The translations under genes and the position numbers were made by a program. A DNA stretch of 64,000 bases from Aedes albopictus (taxonomy: Eukaryota; Arthropoda; Insecta; Diptera; Culicidae): positions 476,309,396 to 476,373,395 of the forward strand of contig NC_085137.1 in NCBI RefSeq assembly GCF_035046485.1, read 5' to 3'. Shown in pieces: positions 53,871 to 64,000 of the stretch. The notes beneath the pieces were generated by a model. It did no database searches. It had not been told where the DNA came from and saw only the letters and a list, made by a program, of their open reading frames with translations. Each line of letters opens with the position of its first letter. The first letter of the stretch is position 1.

Positions 53871-54199
53871 CGTTTTACTGTCTTTAACGATTGATAAGCT
53901 TTTGTTGCGATTGCGAAGCGTTTTAGTTTCCAATATGCTCTTCTTAGATTAAAACGTTTGTTTCTGCGAATGGTCGATTTTTGCATACCCTGGTAGAATA
54001 GTATTATTTTATCCATGAAATTTGTCCCGTCACCCCTCTGATAAGAGCATCGTACATCATAAAGATTTGTGCACGGTTGGCTAATGGACAGCTTGGCATC
54101 CGGAAAAGCTGCCGAAAAGCTGCTCACCGTTCCGAATAGTGTAACAATTATGAATGCAATTAATAAAACAAAAAAAAACTGTGGAAAAGCCGCCGCCAT
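53837..54199 (-). CDS. Candidate small secreted protein (about 120 aa)
   Basis: From an ATG at 54199 (MAAAFPQFFFVLLIAFIIVT) to a stop at 53837. Residues 1-30 form a textbook signal peptide with possible cleavage after VSSFSA. The mature part has two Cys (PCTNLYDVRC) and several dibasic sites (IRRNKRF, LRRAYW, LKRFAI), reminiscent of a peptide-hormone precursor. The last nine residues lie in the SINE at 53790-53870. Alternatively an exon ends at CAGG/GTATGC (53989/53988), giving 70 residues. It sits in an island without transposon remnants. I do not recognise the family, and it could be an accidental frame. Confidence 0.35.
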   Translation of the reverse strand: MAAAFPQFFFVLLIAFIIVTLFGTVSSFSAAFPDAKLSISQPCTNLYDVRCSYQRGDGTNFMDKIILFYQGMQKSTIRRNKRFNLRRAYWKLKRFAIATKAYQSLKTVKRRARWSSGYRF

Positions 54200-55380
54200 T
54201 GCTGGTCGCTGAATGTGGTAGAATGGTAGACTTTTTTTTGCCCCCCCCAGTGAAGTCATCCACTGGACCGTGCTTATCGGAATCAATTGGAAATCAATAG
54301 ACCACAGGTGGCCACAATGGGTCGGTGATTATTTTTTCGCAGCTTACCGCTTACGCGCACTGATTCCGGTTGGCCGCAGATGAGCCAGCAAAAATTACAA
54401 TTAATGATGTGGGGTGCTTTGGCGGGCCGGCGTTGCGGTTCGGTTCGCTTGTCTAATTGACATCAGCGGCTTAGTTGTTTGAAGTTTTTTATAGATTTAA
54501 AGACCAATAATTTGTTTCATACTCAGATTCAGTGATAAAATATTTAAGTTTTTTATCGCAATTATGTAATTGTTGAGCTAAGTCTCTCCTGCAAGTTTGA
54601 TCGCGTATCGAAACTATCAGGATTGTAGTTCATTTGGTCCATAAAAAGTTTAAACTCACAATTTCAGGCGCTCCAATCTGCTACAGTCTTGCTGCAATCC
54701 GGACCCAATCCAGTATGCGGGAGGATTTAAAGCTCAAGCGTGATTATTATTTTCACCACCGACTGTCAGGAGAGCCATCATCACGCTTACAGTCGCATCC
54801 GGTCATCATCATCAGAGCCAGAGAGAGGGAGCGCGGTCAAATCGTGTGTTTTGAAAATTGAAAACCACACGCACCGTTGGCTTTGATGACGATTTTATGT
54901 TGTGGCCAATGAATGGAGTGCCAACAGTGGTAATGCCAGTTTTATCGCTTCTGGCATTGTGTTCGCGACTGTGTTGCAAGCACAGGATTTGTTTGGGGCA
55001 TTGTGTCCAGTTCCTGTCGTGATGTTGTGATTGTAATGCGTTTTGAAGAGGATGGGGATTATGGTGAGCTGCTAGAGAGCTGCAGCTTCGGAAGTGTGAA
55101 ATGGCACAACCGTGATTTCAACAAGCCGGAATGAATCATCGATGGATGCTGATTGAAAGGCCAACTAGTTGGCTTAGTTTATAGGAAGTGCTCCATAGTT
55201 ATCGTTATTCAAAGTTAGAGGTAACTCAATTTAAATTTCACATAAAGTTGTTCTATGCTATAGGCATGGACAAGAAAAACGGTAGTTCTTTTTGCTTCTC
55301 GCAAATGGCTTCACAGTTACACCTAATTAGGCATTCTTCCGGGAAAACTCCTCCATGCATTGTTATTTAATATTTATCGA
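54200..55380. other. Island of apparently single-copy DNA
   Basis: No transposon remnants or tandem arrays. GC-rich at 54310-54470 (GCGGGCCGGCGTTGCGG) with ACAATTAATG and GTCTAATTGACA homeodomain-type sites. It could be the upstream region of the candidate gene at 54199. No other ORF is supported. Confidence 0.3.
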
Positions 55381-55990
55381 AATTTTTGCAGAAGGGGCTC
55401 CCTTGCTGCATTTTTTTATGAATTGATCAAGAATTCTTTATAAAATTGAAAGGAAATTTACCAGGATTACCTCCAAGGGGTTCTATCAGGATTTATCAAT
55501 AAAATATGAAATGTTTACAGAAAGAAGATTATTACGGGATTTCTAAGAACGCTTTTAACAAGACTTTCTCTTAAGATTCCTTTTTGTATCCCTTCAGTAT
55601 GCATCCCTGTCTATTGATTACTTCGAAAATTTCTCCAGGGATTCCTCTAAAAATTCCTTCAGGAATCCCCTCAAGACTTTCCTTTGTGACTTCTTCAGGT
55701 ATTTTTCAAGAAATTTCTCTGAATCTTCAAAAAGATTTTGAAACTAGTTCACGGGATTCTTCAGAAATTTCTTCCGAAACTCTTTTTTTGATTCCTTAAC
55801 TGATAATATAGGAAATTCTTTCAAGGATTGCTACATTAGTCGATGCTTAACATGCCTCCATGTATTTCTTCTTATATTTCTGTAGGAGTTCCTCAAAAAA
55901 ACATTGTAAATTTTTTCCTGTAATTTTTCTTTGGGATTTTTTTCGAAAATTCTTCTAGAATTTCTCAAGAAATGTTTGTACGACCAAACG
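55381..55990. repeat. Degenerate array, pyrimidine phase
   Basis: TTCTCCAGGGATTCCTC and TTCCTTCAGGAATCCCCTC-type words with loose 12-15-bp spacing. Non-coding. Confidence 0.5.
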
Positions 55991-57430
55991 ATTCCTCTGT
56001 TGGTTATTTTGTGTCATGAGTGTTACCGAGAATTTCGTGATTTGTGTTGCGTGAAATGTTAAAATGTTAAATGGCAGGTAATACTCGTAATTAGTGTAGG
56101 TTCCACCCAGCTTAAAGCTCTCGATAAGTTAGATAGGACAAGATCAGGCTCCACCACCCTAAAAGAACCCATCATTACGCTACATTCCGTAGTGCAAAAA
56201 CCCAAGTCCGATTAAGAAACGGGACTGTTGGAGAGGGCAATGAACGAGGCACGAGGTCATGAACCTCAAGGTTATCGACGACTTCATGATCAGGCACTTG
56301 CCCAGAGTTCGTCGACTACGACAGTTGATATTTGAGAGAAAAAGCTAGTTTGAAATCGGAATAGTTAGAGAAGTTGAAGATTAGAACGTGAAAGTTGAAA
56401 GCAAGGATGGGAACACTCACTTGCCATTTTCTCAGCTCCGAAGCGTGCAATAAAAAAACGATGTATGGACGACTTTTGTCTTGTGATTTGGTCTAAAAGA
56501 TTGCCGAATAGAGTAGGGGTGCGCGTGGTATGCGCTAGCGTACCAAAGTAGTCACAGAGCTGTGAAAGCAACTCTCCACGAGGTGAGTGTAATTTAAATT
56601 CACCTCGTGAAGAGTTAGCTTCGCAGTGCCCTCACGACTTTGGTACGCGTGTCCGACCCCTTCTCTGTTCGGCAAACTTTTAGACCAAATCACAAGACAA
56701 AAGTCGTCCATACATCGTTTTTTGATTGCACGCTTCGGAGCTGAGAAAATAGCAAATGAGTGTAGTTCTTTGCAAGTGAGTGTTCCCATCCTTGGTTGAA
56801 AGTAGTAGGAGCTGTTTTTGAGAAAGTTGGTAGAAGTGGACAGAGTGAGTGCGAAGTTGACTACAGGTAATTCTACCACCATTTCTCGTATGTAAACCCG
56901 TTAGTAATGCCCTCCCCGTATAACAGAACCCCGCCGTTTTGACTTGAGAGTGCCCGACCGATTTCCCTACGTCGTCTCCGTGACCATCTGGGTTAATTCC
57001 GGCACAGAACTTGCCGAAGGCCGATCCGTCACCAAATCGGCAGGACCGAGACGCGTAGGAGGTTCAGGAACCCGTGTAGTGCCACCCCAAACCACCCAAA
57101 CCCGAAGGACGTTGCCGTTGCTCATAGCGGTGTAGAGTACCATGCGCCGCCATTGCGTACGCCAGCTGTACGAAGGCCTGCGCGCCGCCATTGCGCACAG
57201 TATCCAGGACGCAGTGGAGACCAGGAGTGGTGGAGTGCTGCAGGAGAGGGGCCCCCAACGATAAGGTCAGGTTAGCTTTAAGGAAGTGGGAGATAAAGGG
57301 AGAAGGAAGTGCCAGAAACATACAGTGTAAAACCTGAATAAAGTGTAGTTGTCCGTGAAGTGCTGTTGTGATTATCTATTTCTAAGTGCGAGAGTTACGG
57401 GACGTGAGCGTGCCAACCCTGAGGCTACTT
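55991..57430. other. Unclassified GC-rich insertion in the array
   Basis: About 1.05 kb of non-array sequence plus a hAT MITE. It has a 64-codon plus frame at 56944-57135 (RFPYVVSVTIWVNSGTELAE) and an AATAAAGTGTAGTTGTCC stretch near 57340, suggesting an LTR-type or retroposed fragment. Identity and boundaries are not established. Confidence 0.35.
56402..56794. mobile_element. hAT-type palindromic MITE (393 bp)
   Basis: Perfect 8-bp duplication GTTGAAAG (56394-56401 and 56795-56802). Ends CAAGGATGGGAACACTCACT and its complement. Arms of about 190 bp meet near 56595 (GGTGAGTGTAATTTAAATTC). Intact relative of 3905-4596. Non-coding. Confidence 0.9.
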
Positions 57431-57551
57431 TGAACTTCCTTCAAGAATTCGTTTAGAATAATTTTCCAGAGATTCTTCCAACAATTCCTGCAGAAATCAA
57501 TCCTGAATCACTCCTCCAGATTTTCATTATAGTATTATGCAAAGAAACTTT

Positions 57552-57706
57552 GGGGCTGTCCATAAACCACGTGGTCATTTTTTTGGGACTTTTCGACCCC
57601 CCCCCCCGCGTGGTCATTTGTCCATACAAAAATTTTAATTTGTCCATACAAAATTGTCATTGGCCGAACCCTCCCCCCCATATGACCACGTGGTTTATGG
57701 ACAGCC
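57552..57706. mobile_element. Short palindromic MITE, GTCCATAAACCACGTGG family
   Basis: Ends GGGGCTGTCCATAAACCACG and CGTGGTTTATGGACAGCC, internal C12 and CCCTCCCCCC tracts, twin GTCCATACAAAA motifs. 155 bp, non-coding. Confidence 0.8.
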
Positions 57707-57964
57707 TGTTATTCCAAGTATTATTTCAAGTAAGTATCTCTTTTAATTTTTTTTTCTTATTAAGTAGTTCTCTGAAGAATTGCTTCAGGATTATTTTTTT
57801 TGTATCTGCAGGAATTTTGTTAGAAATTTTTTAAAGGTTCTTTTGTAGACAAAGCTCTTTAGAAATTGCAAAATATTTTCTGAAAATTCCTTCAGAGGTA
57901 TCTCCAGGAGTTCTTTCAAGGGTTCTTGTAGAGAATCCTCCAGAGATCTCTTAGATACTTATTC

Positions 57965-58947
57965 AGCCATTCCATAGAAAAACGATATGCATCTCCGATT
58001 GTCGTAAAACTTGGTGGGCTTGTGGTTCTTCGGAAATAATTAGACCTGTATTTTTATTTCGTCATTAGGGTGATCAATTTTTATATAGGGTGGTCCAAAA
58101 AATTAAGGTTTTTCAAAACTAAAAATTTTCAAAAAATCGTAACTTTTGAACCATTTGACCGATTTTTAACTTCTTTTTTTTTTTGTTTGAAAGCTATTGA
58201 ATTGTAGTTTTCAGGAAAAATACGTTGAAGGGACTAAAATGTAAAGAGTACTATAAAATATCCAAATATATTAGTTTTTTCACGTTTTCATGGTCTCGGG
58301 ACCAAAGAGGTACCCTAGTTTTATATTTCAGACACTTTTTTCAATTTGGTGATATTTTGATTCCATATAATATTATGGATACCAAAACCATAAGGAATCA
58401 CTTTAAAAAACAATACTATGCATAGATATATGAGAATTTGCAATTTCAAGCAATTTTAGAGTAGCTAGTACTAAAATATATGACTCTCTATATTCAAAAA
58501 ATCATATCTCAAAAACAAAACAAATTAATTTCTGATTTTTAGATATGTTACGCCAAATTTCCTGAATTTTCTGATTAAAATATAAAACTATAGGGTACCT
58601 CTTTGGTCCTGAGACCATGAAAACGTGAAAAAAGTAATGTATTTGCGTATTTTAAAGTACTCTTTACATTTTAGCTCCTTTAACGTATTTTTCCTGAAAA
58701 CTACAATTCAATTGCTTTCAAACAAAAAAAAAGAAGTTTAAAATCGGTCAAATGGTTGAAAAGTTACGATTTTTTGATAATTTTTAGTTTTTAAAAACCT
58801 TGATTTTTTGGAACACCCTATATGAAAATTGGTAACTCTAATGACGAAATGAAAAAAAAACGGGTCTAATTATTTCCGAAGAACTACAAGGCCACCAAGT
58901 TTCACGACAATCGGAGATGCACTATATCGTTTTTCTATGGAATGGCT
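57965..58947. mobile_element. 983-bp near-perfect foldback element
   Basis: Ends AGCCATTCCATAGAAAAACG and CGTTTTTCTATGGAATGGCT. The two halves pair along almost the full length (GGTCTCGGGACCAAAGAGGT at 58291 with ACCTCTTTGGTCCTGAGACC at 58597), turning near 58450-58500. No transposase, no clear target duplication. The frame at 58225-58425 is inside an arm. Confidence 0.8.
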
Positions 58948-60096
58948 ATATTAAGATGCTTATTGAGAGATTTATTCAAGAATTGCAGCAGTATCATTGT
59001 CTGCGATTTCCGTAGACAGTTTTCAATAGAAATCCCTTCAGACATTTTCCCAGTTTTTTTTTTCTAGGAAACCCTCGAGAAATTTCTCAAGAATTTATTT
59101 CGTGGTATTACATGAACAGTTGTTCCTAAAGTCTTTCATGTTGTTTTTTTTTCTGAGAATGTAGTTGATGTGTTTCTTTAGGAATTTTGCTAGGCATTCA
59201 TCCAGTAATGGCTCTAGGGATAACTTCGGAAATTGCTTCACGAATTTTGTCCAGAAACCCCTCCAAAAATTTTCTTCGTGTTTCAAAAGAAATTTCCGGG
59301 AGTTTTTAAGGGATTCCTTGAGACAATCTTCCAGAACTTTTTAAATATTTCTTCAGGGATTTCTTTGAGAATTCTACAGTAGTTTTTGAGAAATTTTTAG
59401 AAAAACTTCTGAAAAATCCCTGGAGGAATATCTGCAAAAAAAAAATAAAAAAATAAATGCTGAAACATCCCAAAAGATATTTATATTGTTACCGCAAAAG
59501 CAATTTCTAGGAATCACTGGATGAATTTCCCAGAAAAATCTTGTCGAGACGCTGTGAAGAAGTTTCGAATTCTTGTAAGATTTGTAAAAAAAATAGAAGA
59601 ATTTCTAAACTCCATGGAAGAACTTTTGAAGAATTCCCTTAAGGAAATTGCTAAAGAAATGGCTCATATTCTGAAAAAGATGCTGGAGATAAAAATATCA
59701 CCTCAAAAATTGCATAAGTAATGCCAGCAGGAATTTCCGAAAGAACCCCTTAAACATTTCTGAAGAAATCTTCAATAATCCTTGCAGAAATCTTAGGAAG
59801 TATATTTTAATAAATCTCTGGAGAAATAGATGAAGAATTCCCAGAATGTTTTTAAGAACTCCCTTGAAAATATCTGAAGAACTCTTTGGTATAGTTTCTT
59901 GAAAAACAAAAATATTGAGAAGTTTCTAGGAAAGCTTTATGAGACATCCTACAATAAAATTCTTGTAGGGTTTTCTGATAGTATTCTTGAGGAAATCTGT
60001 GAAAATAAAAACAAAATCCTGTAGCTTCATTGAAAGACTCTTCTAAAGAAATTTCCGTAGAAATTCCTAGAAAAAAATTCTTAAAGAATGTTTTAA

Positions 60097-60262
60097 GGGG
60101 CTGTCCAAAAACCACGTGGTCATTTTTTGGGACTTCTCAACCCCACCCCCCTCCCCCCCGCGTGGTCATTAGTCCATACAAATTTTTTTATTCGTCCATA
60201 CAAAATGGTCATTGGCCGAACCCCCCCCCCCCCTCATGACTACGTGGTTTATGGACAGCCCC
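60097..60262. mobile_element. Short palindromic MITE, GTCCATAAACCACGTGG family, with TAA flanks
   Basis: Ends GGGGCTGTCCAAAAACCACG and CGTGGTTTATGGACAGCCCC. TAA at 60094-60096 and 60263-60265 is a 3-bp duplication, as in PIF/Harbinger-type insertions. Internal C tracts and twin GTCCATACAAA motifs. Confidence 0.8.
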
Positions 60263-60316
60263 TAAAGAATCTATTCTGAAGTTATTGAAGTTGTCTTTGG
60301 AGGAAGTGTCGGTTAA

Positions 60317-60409
60317 CCGTTATGTGGCCGGCAAACTTTTTGCTTTTTACTACACCGTGTATTTTAAATGGGTGCTGGGTACCCGGGTACCCTGCCGGCC
60401 ACATAAGGG
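60317..60409. mobile_element. TTAA-flanked MITE (93 bp)
   Basis: Ends CCGTTATGTGGCCGGCA and TGCCGGCCACATAAGGG, flanked by TTAA (60313-60316 and 60410-60413). piggyBac-type by target. The centre has GGGTACCCGGGTACCC. Confidence 0.85.
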
Positions 60410-61376
60410 TTAAATTGAAATGAAATCCTCAAGGTATCTAAGTATGAGCACCTGTAGGCAAAGCTCCTGCCTGAAACACTGAAAGAAATTATACAAGAAT
60501 CTCTGAAGGAATTCGTGCAGGATTTCTTGGATGAATCCAGGTAGAAATTCCTGAAAACATTCATGCGGAAATTTTCAATGGAATCTCTAGAGAAGCCCCT
60601 GGTGAACTTCCTGGAGAAATAGTTGAACAAATTTCTGAAAGAATATTTAAACAATTTTCTGAAGAAACCACTGGGAGAATTTGTTGAAGAATCTTTGAAA
60701 CAATTTCTAAAAAAAATCACTCTGGAAAATTCTGAAGGAATCCCTGGAGAAATTTCCGATGTCATTTTTGAACAAATCCCCAGGAATTTTTTTAATTCCT
60801 GGTGAAACTTTAGAAAGAATCCATGAAAATCGTCCTTCCCTTTCTGGAGAAATGCATGGTGCAATACCCTGGAGAAATTACTTAAAGAATCCCTGGAAGA
60901 ATTTATGAAAATAACGATGGAGGAGTTTCTTAGAGAAAGCTTAGTAGAATTTTAGATCGAATCTTACAGGTTTTTTTTATAGAATCTCCAGAGACACTTA
61001 TTAAAGAATTTCCGTGGAAATCTGTGAAGAGATTCTAAAAAAATCTGGAGGAACCTTAAATTGTCCTAAAGAAAGTCATAAATGATTTTCTGGAAGCATT
61101 TTTGTTGGAGTTTCCACGAAAAATCTATAGATGTTTTTTGAAAGGAAACCCATAAAAGCTTTCCTAGGAAAGCTGAATAAATTGAAAGAGGATCCTCTAA
61201 AACAAAAATTGGAAGGAATTTCTAAACTTTGCAAAAGAATTTCCTAGATGATTTTCTGAAGGAATCTAGGAAAGGTTTCATAAAAAAAATATTAATTCAT
61301 TGAATTAATTTGTGGGGTAATCTCTTCCATACTTCGGTGAAAATTCTAAAGGAAACCAACACGACCAGAAGCACCT

Positions 61377-61999
61377 GACAAGATAATAACAAAATTACAA
61401 CAACCGTTGTTAGAAATAACAGTAGTTGATATAATTTTGTTCTAAGAATTTTTATAGGTGAATTATCATAACAAAATCGTATCAAAATTTGTTATTATTT
61501 TGGAAACAAAATTATAACAAAACTTTTTTTATTTATTCACACACATGTATAACAACATTTCTTATATTATGCATTATAATATTATTGCCTCTAACATAAT
61601 TTCGTAACACGTTTACTGCAACTTTTGTTATAATTTATATATCAAAATTATTTCAGAATTTGCAAGATTTTTTATGTTGTCCCGAAAAAGGTTGATAACT
61701 TTTGTTATTTTGGTCACCCGAGCCAAAAGATTTATAACAAAACTTGTAACAAATTTTTTCTGAAATATGTAACAAAACTTGTTATATTTTTTTTATGATT
61801 TCGCATGTTAAGTCTAACAAAATTTGATATAATCTTGTTATGATTATTTCTCAATTTGTTATATTTTTATTTAAAGAGGAACGACTTTTGTTAGAATTTT
61901 TGTTATTTTGACTACTTACAGTACATGTTTTATAACAACCGTTGTTACAAAAATCATTGTAACAAAATAACACAACGTGTAATAATTTTGTTTTGTCCA
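61377..61999. mobile_element. AT-rich element with iterated TAACAAAA/TTGTTATAA
   Basis: Dozens of TAACAAAA, TTGTTATAAT and CAACCGTTGTTA words in both orientations. Imperfect inverted ends GACAAGATAATAACAAAATT and AATAATTTTGTTTTGTC. 623 bp, non-coding. Looks like a MITE built from a short palindromic unit. Confidence 0.6.
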
Positions 62000-63379
62000 T
62001 CTAGTCGGAGATCAAAACAAGGACCTTCCCCCACGACTCAGAAGCCAAAATCAATCCTTGCTACCCTCATTTCTCGATATCCTCAAGGAGTCTGTCGTCA
62101 ACTCAAATTTAATTATTTCAACCCCACAACAACTCTTCAGTTTGTGTGTTCGAATGTGTGCTGACAGCAGATTTCATTATTTCGAGACTCACTTCCACGG
62201 AAGTCACCTTCCTCGGTTACGCCATAAGGGGGATATAAGTTTAATTTCTCATCAACCGTGTTCGCTAATAATAATCCATACAGAATATTGAATTATAGTC
62301 ACGGCGGGCGGCGGACGACCGACACTCGCTGGAAGCTAGTTCATCAACCCTATGAATACTGAATACTTTCTTGCACCCTGCAACCCACCCACCATCCAAG
62401 AAGATCAATTACCCGGGCGAATTGTTTTCCGTACCTCTTCCGTTCGCCGGCGAAATTATAAAGATTTCATATTTTCGATTAGTCTCTCAATCCAGGTCAG
62501 TTAGCGCAGTTCCGCTTTCTACCAGGATGAGGCGAAGCCCAGCCCACCATTACCCTTCGATTGCGCTCCGGTGATTGAGTACATCCTCCTTGAGCGGATC
62601 GTCGTCGTCGTCGTCGTTCCAACCAACCGAGGCTCGGAAAACGGCAACAATTTCATCATTTTCAAGCATAAATCAATTATGAAGTCTCTTGCTCGGGAAA
62701 AGCGAGGGCCCGTTCCGGACGTCGCCGTCGTCGGTGGAGGGATTAGCAAAAGCATCTATGTGTAGGCTAACGAGCGCATCCTCACCGCACTGCGATTTAG
62801 GTTATGTTATATGGCAGGCAGGCAGACAGTGTATGATAGTTGTTGGTTGTCGAACGGAAACCACCATCAGCAGGAGTAGAGGGAGGTCGGAAATCTGACT
62901 GGCAAACAATATCCGGCCGTCGCCATCGTCGATGTCGGTGGGATAAGTCGATTCCGGGGGCCCCATTCGGTAGACTTAATAGTCACGTACCTATCACATT
63001 TTTGGTCGTTGATAGTTGGGGCTACCATGTTGTGATGATGATGGTTTACGGGCGCTCGTTCTGTGGGATTGTTTTCGGAGCCGGATTTGACAGCCAACAT
63101 GGTGTAGCTAGTGCAGCTGCACGATGGAAGACGGTAGAAGATCAGATGGAAATTAATTTGGATTAAATTGTGGATTCTCATTAAAAAATTACTACGGATA
63201 TTGTATTAATTTGCTCGCAATATAGGATGAAAACAGAGGATGTAAAAGCTATCAAGTGAAATGGAGCGGTTTGACTTGAAGGCTTGTTTTGTTTTCGTAG
63301 TCAACCAATTTCGTTATGTATGATGATGTTTTAGGGAAACGACTGAGGTTGGAAGTCTTACATATATTGACTTGCACAA
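62000..63379. other. Island of apparently single-copy DNA
   Basis: GC-richer with GTCGTCGTCGTCGT (62600) and CCGTCGTCGG-type tracts. No transposon remnants. Short frames (62571-62765, 62840-63166) have no domain or start context. Possibly regulatory or untranslated sequence. Confidence 0.3.
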
Positions 63380-63625
63380 CATCACATTTAGGCTAACACA
63401 TTATAAGCAATAAGTACTCCATAATACTCGATTTGTGGCAGTCAATCTTCATCCTCGGCGACGCTCTTCGTACTCTTTGCGTTTCACGGCTACTTGAGCC
63501 TACCGGTTCAGTAGCGAATACCAACTTTGTATGGGTTGTTGTCCGGCATTCTTGCAACACGACATGCCATATTCTTTCAGCTTTTGTCACCTTCTGAATG
63601 ATGGGTTCAACATAGATTGTAACAA
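63380..63625 (-). pseudogene. RTE-clade LINE C-terminal relic
   Basis: The minus frame contains HTKLVFATEPVGSSSRETQR. This aligns by eye with copy E (AKLVFATDPVGIRRRGTQR). AERIWHVVLQECRTT upstream corresponds to AGRIRWAGHVARMPDNN. Diverged and truncated at both ends. Confidence 0.65.
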
Positions 63626-63653
63626 GCTGGTGGTTCTAACTAATATTTATTTA

Positions 63654-63921
63654 CCGTCTACCCCCGTTCGTTTGAACGGCACCTCATGCAAACCAACGGG
63701 GTTCATTTTTAATTTGAACATCTAGCAACTCTGTTAGCATCGAAAAACACACAACTGGCAACCTGATTTGGTGTTTTGTTTTGGTTCTGCGTTCCATTTC
63801 ACACCGTTCCATTAACAGAATGACGTTTGAATCATTTTTGGTTTGAACGATGTGCAGATTAGAGGGGGTCAAACTAAAAAGTGTTCAGATTACATGCGGT
63901 CAAACGAATGAGGGTAGACGG
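63654..63921. mobile_element. MITE with CCGTCTACCCCC ends (268 bp)
   Basis: Ends CCGTCTACCCCCGTTCGTTT and AAACGAATGAGGGTAGACGG. TTA to the left and TTG to the right may be a decayed 3-bp duplication. Subterminal GTTTGAAC words. Non-coding. Confidence 0.75.
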
Positions 63922-64000
63922 TTGTCCATTAATGATTTAAAAAATGTGCAATAATCGAGATGAAAACTTGCTGCTGACCATTGTTGGTAAACTCACACTC
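63922..64000. other. Window end, unassigned
   Basis: AT-rich sequence without recognisable content. Confidence 0.3.

Larger units (their letters stand above)
57431..59400. repeat. Degenerate array, pyrimidine phase
   Basis: TTCCAGAGATTCTTCC and TCCTTCAGAGGTATCTCC-type words at 57431-57545, 57710-57960 and 58960-59390. Two MITEs interrupt it. Strand phase flips at about 59400. Confidence 0.55.
59401..61340. repeat. Degenerate array, purine phase
   Basis: CCTGGAGGAATATCTGC, GAAGAATTTCTAAAC and AATCTCTGAAGGAATTCGTG-type words; the longest purine-phase block (about 1.9 kb). Frames such as 60364-60864 minus are repetitive by-products. Confidence 0.6.

Noticed and set aside
60364..60864. 166-codon frame and others in the degenerate arrays
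   Set aside because: Products of the repeat periodicity (F-x-x-x-L-K patterns), with no domain or start context.

Overview
The window looks like intergenic or intronic DNA from a large, transposon-swollen mosquito genome, most likely an Aedes-type culicine. The reasons are the element repertoire (RTE/JAM1-like LINEs, R1/Waldo-like and CR1/L2-like LINEs, BEL/Pao with an N-terminal PHD finger, Ty1/copia, Penelope with GIY-YIG, tRNA-headed Feilai-type SINEs, and hAT, piggyBac and TA-flanked MITEs), the near absence of open host genes, and long AT-rich unique spacers. I see no bacterial operons, viral genes, rRNA, CRISPR or convincing functional tRNA genes. Species assignment is inference.

Layout. 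1-1.2 kb: minus-strand BEL/Pao gag relic broken by a 224-bp retro-insertion. 3.2-5.0, 7.37-12.4 and 52.1-53.1 kb: three copies of one composite element carrying 1 to about 12 units of a 152-bp minisatellite; the second hosts a 2.2-kb R1/Waldo-like LINE inside its (TG)n tract. 12.4-18.3 kb: RTE copy A, split by a foldback element with 9-bp target duplications, a 154-bp MITE and a 1.17-kb TIR element. 21-24.6 kb: copia relic, MITEs, a CR1/L2-like LINE and a short RTE copy. 24.6-31.7 kb: RTE copy B with a three-deep nest (RTE > hAT MITE > ORF1-only gag retroposon). 35.2-38.7 kb: a second, minus-strand LINE type with several insertions. 41.6-45.9 kb: nested TA- and hAT-type elements with tRNA-like modules. 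47.1-49 kb: RTE copy C with a SINE. 49.8-61.3 kb: degenerate GAATTCCT-type arrays that host a Penelope fragment, piggyBac MITEs and large palindromes.

Separating these are islands that look single-copy (about 5.7-7.0, 19-21, 33.8-35.2, 46.5-47.1, 54.0-55.3 and 62-63.2 kb). They hold trinucleotide microsatellites, homeodomain-type AT motifs, two weak promoter candidates and one small ORF with a signal peptide (minus strand, 54.2 kb). These are the only places where host function is plausible.

The genes do not form a pathway. The organising principle is nested insertion, and many events can be ordered from exact target-site duplications read directly in the sequence. The most unusual items are the ORF1-only gag retroposon, the foldback element with AAAGGTCGAA-type arms, hammerhead-like cores at a Penelope end and in a 153-bp insertion, and the consistent pyrimidine-to-purine polarity of the degenerate arrays.
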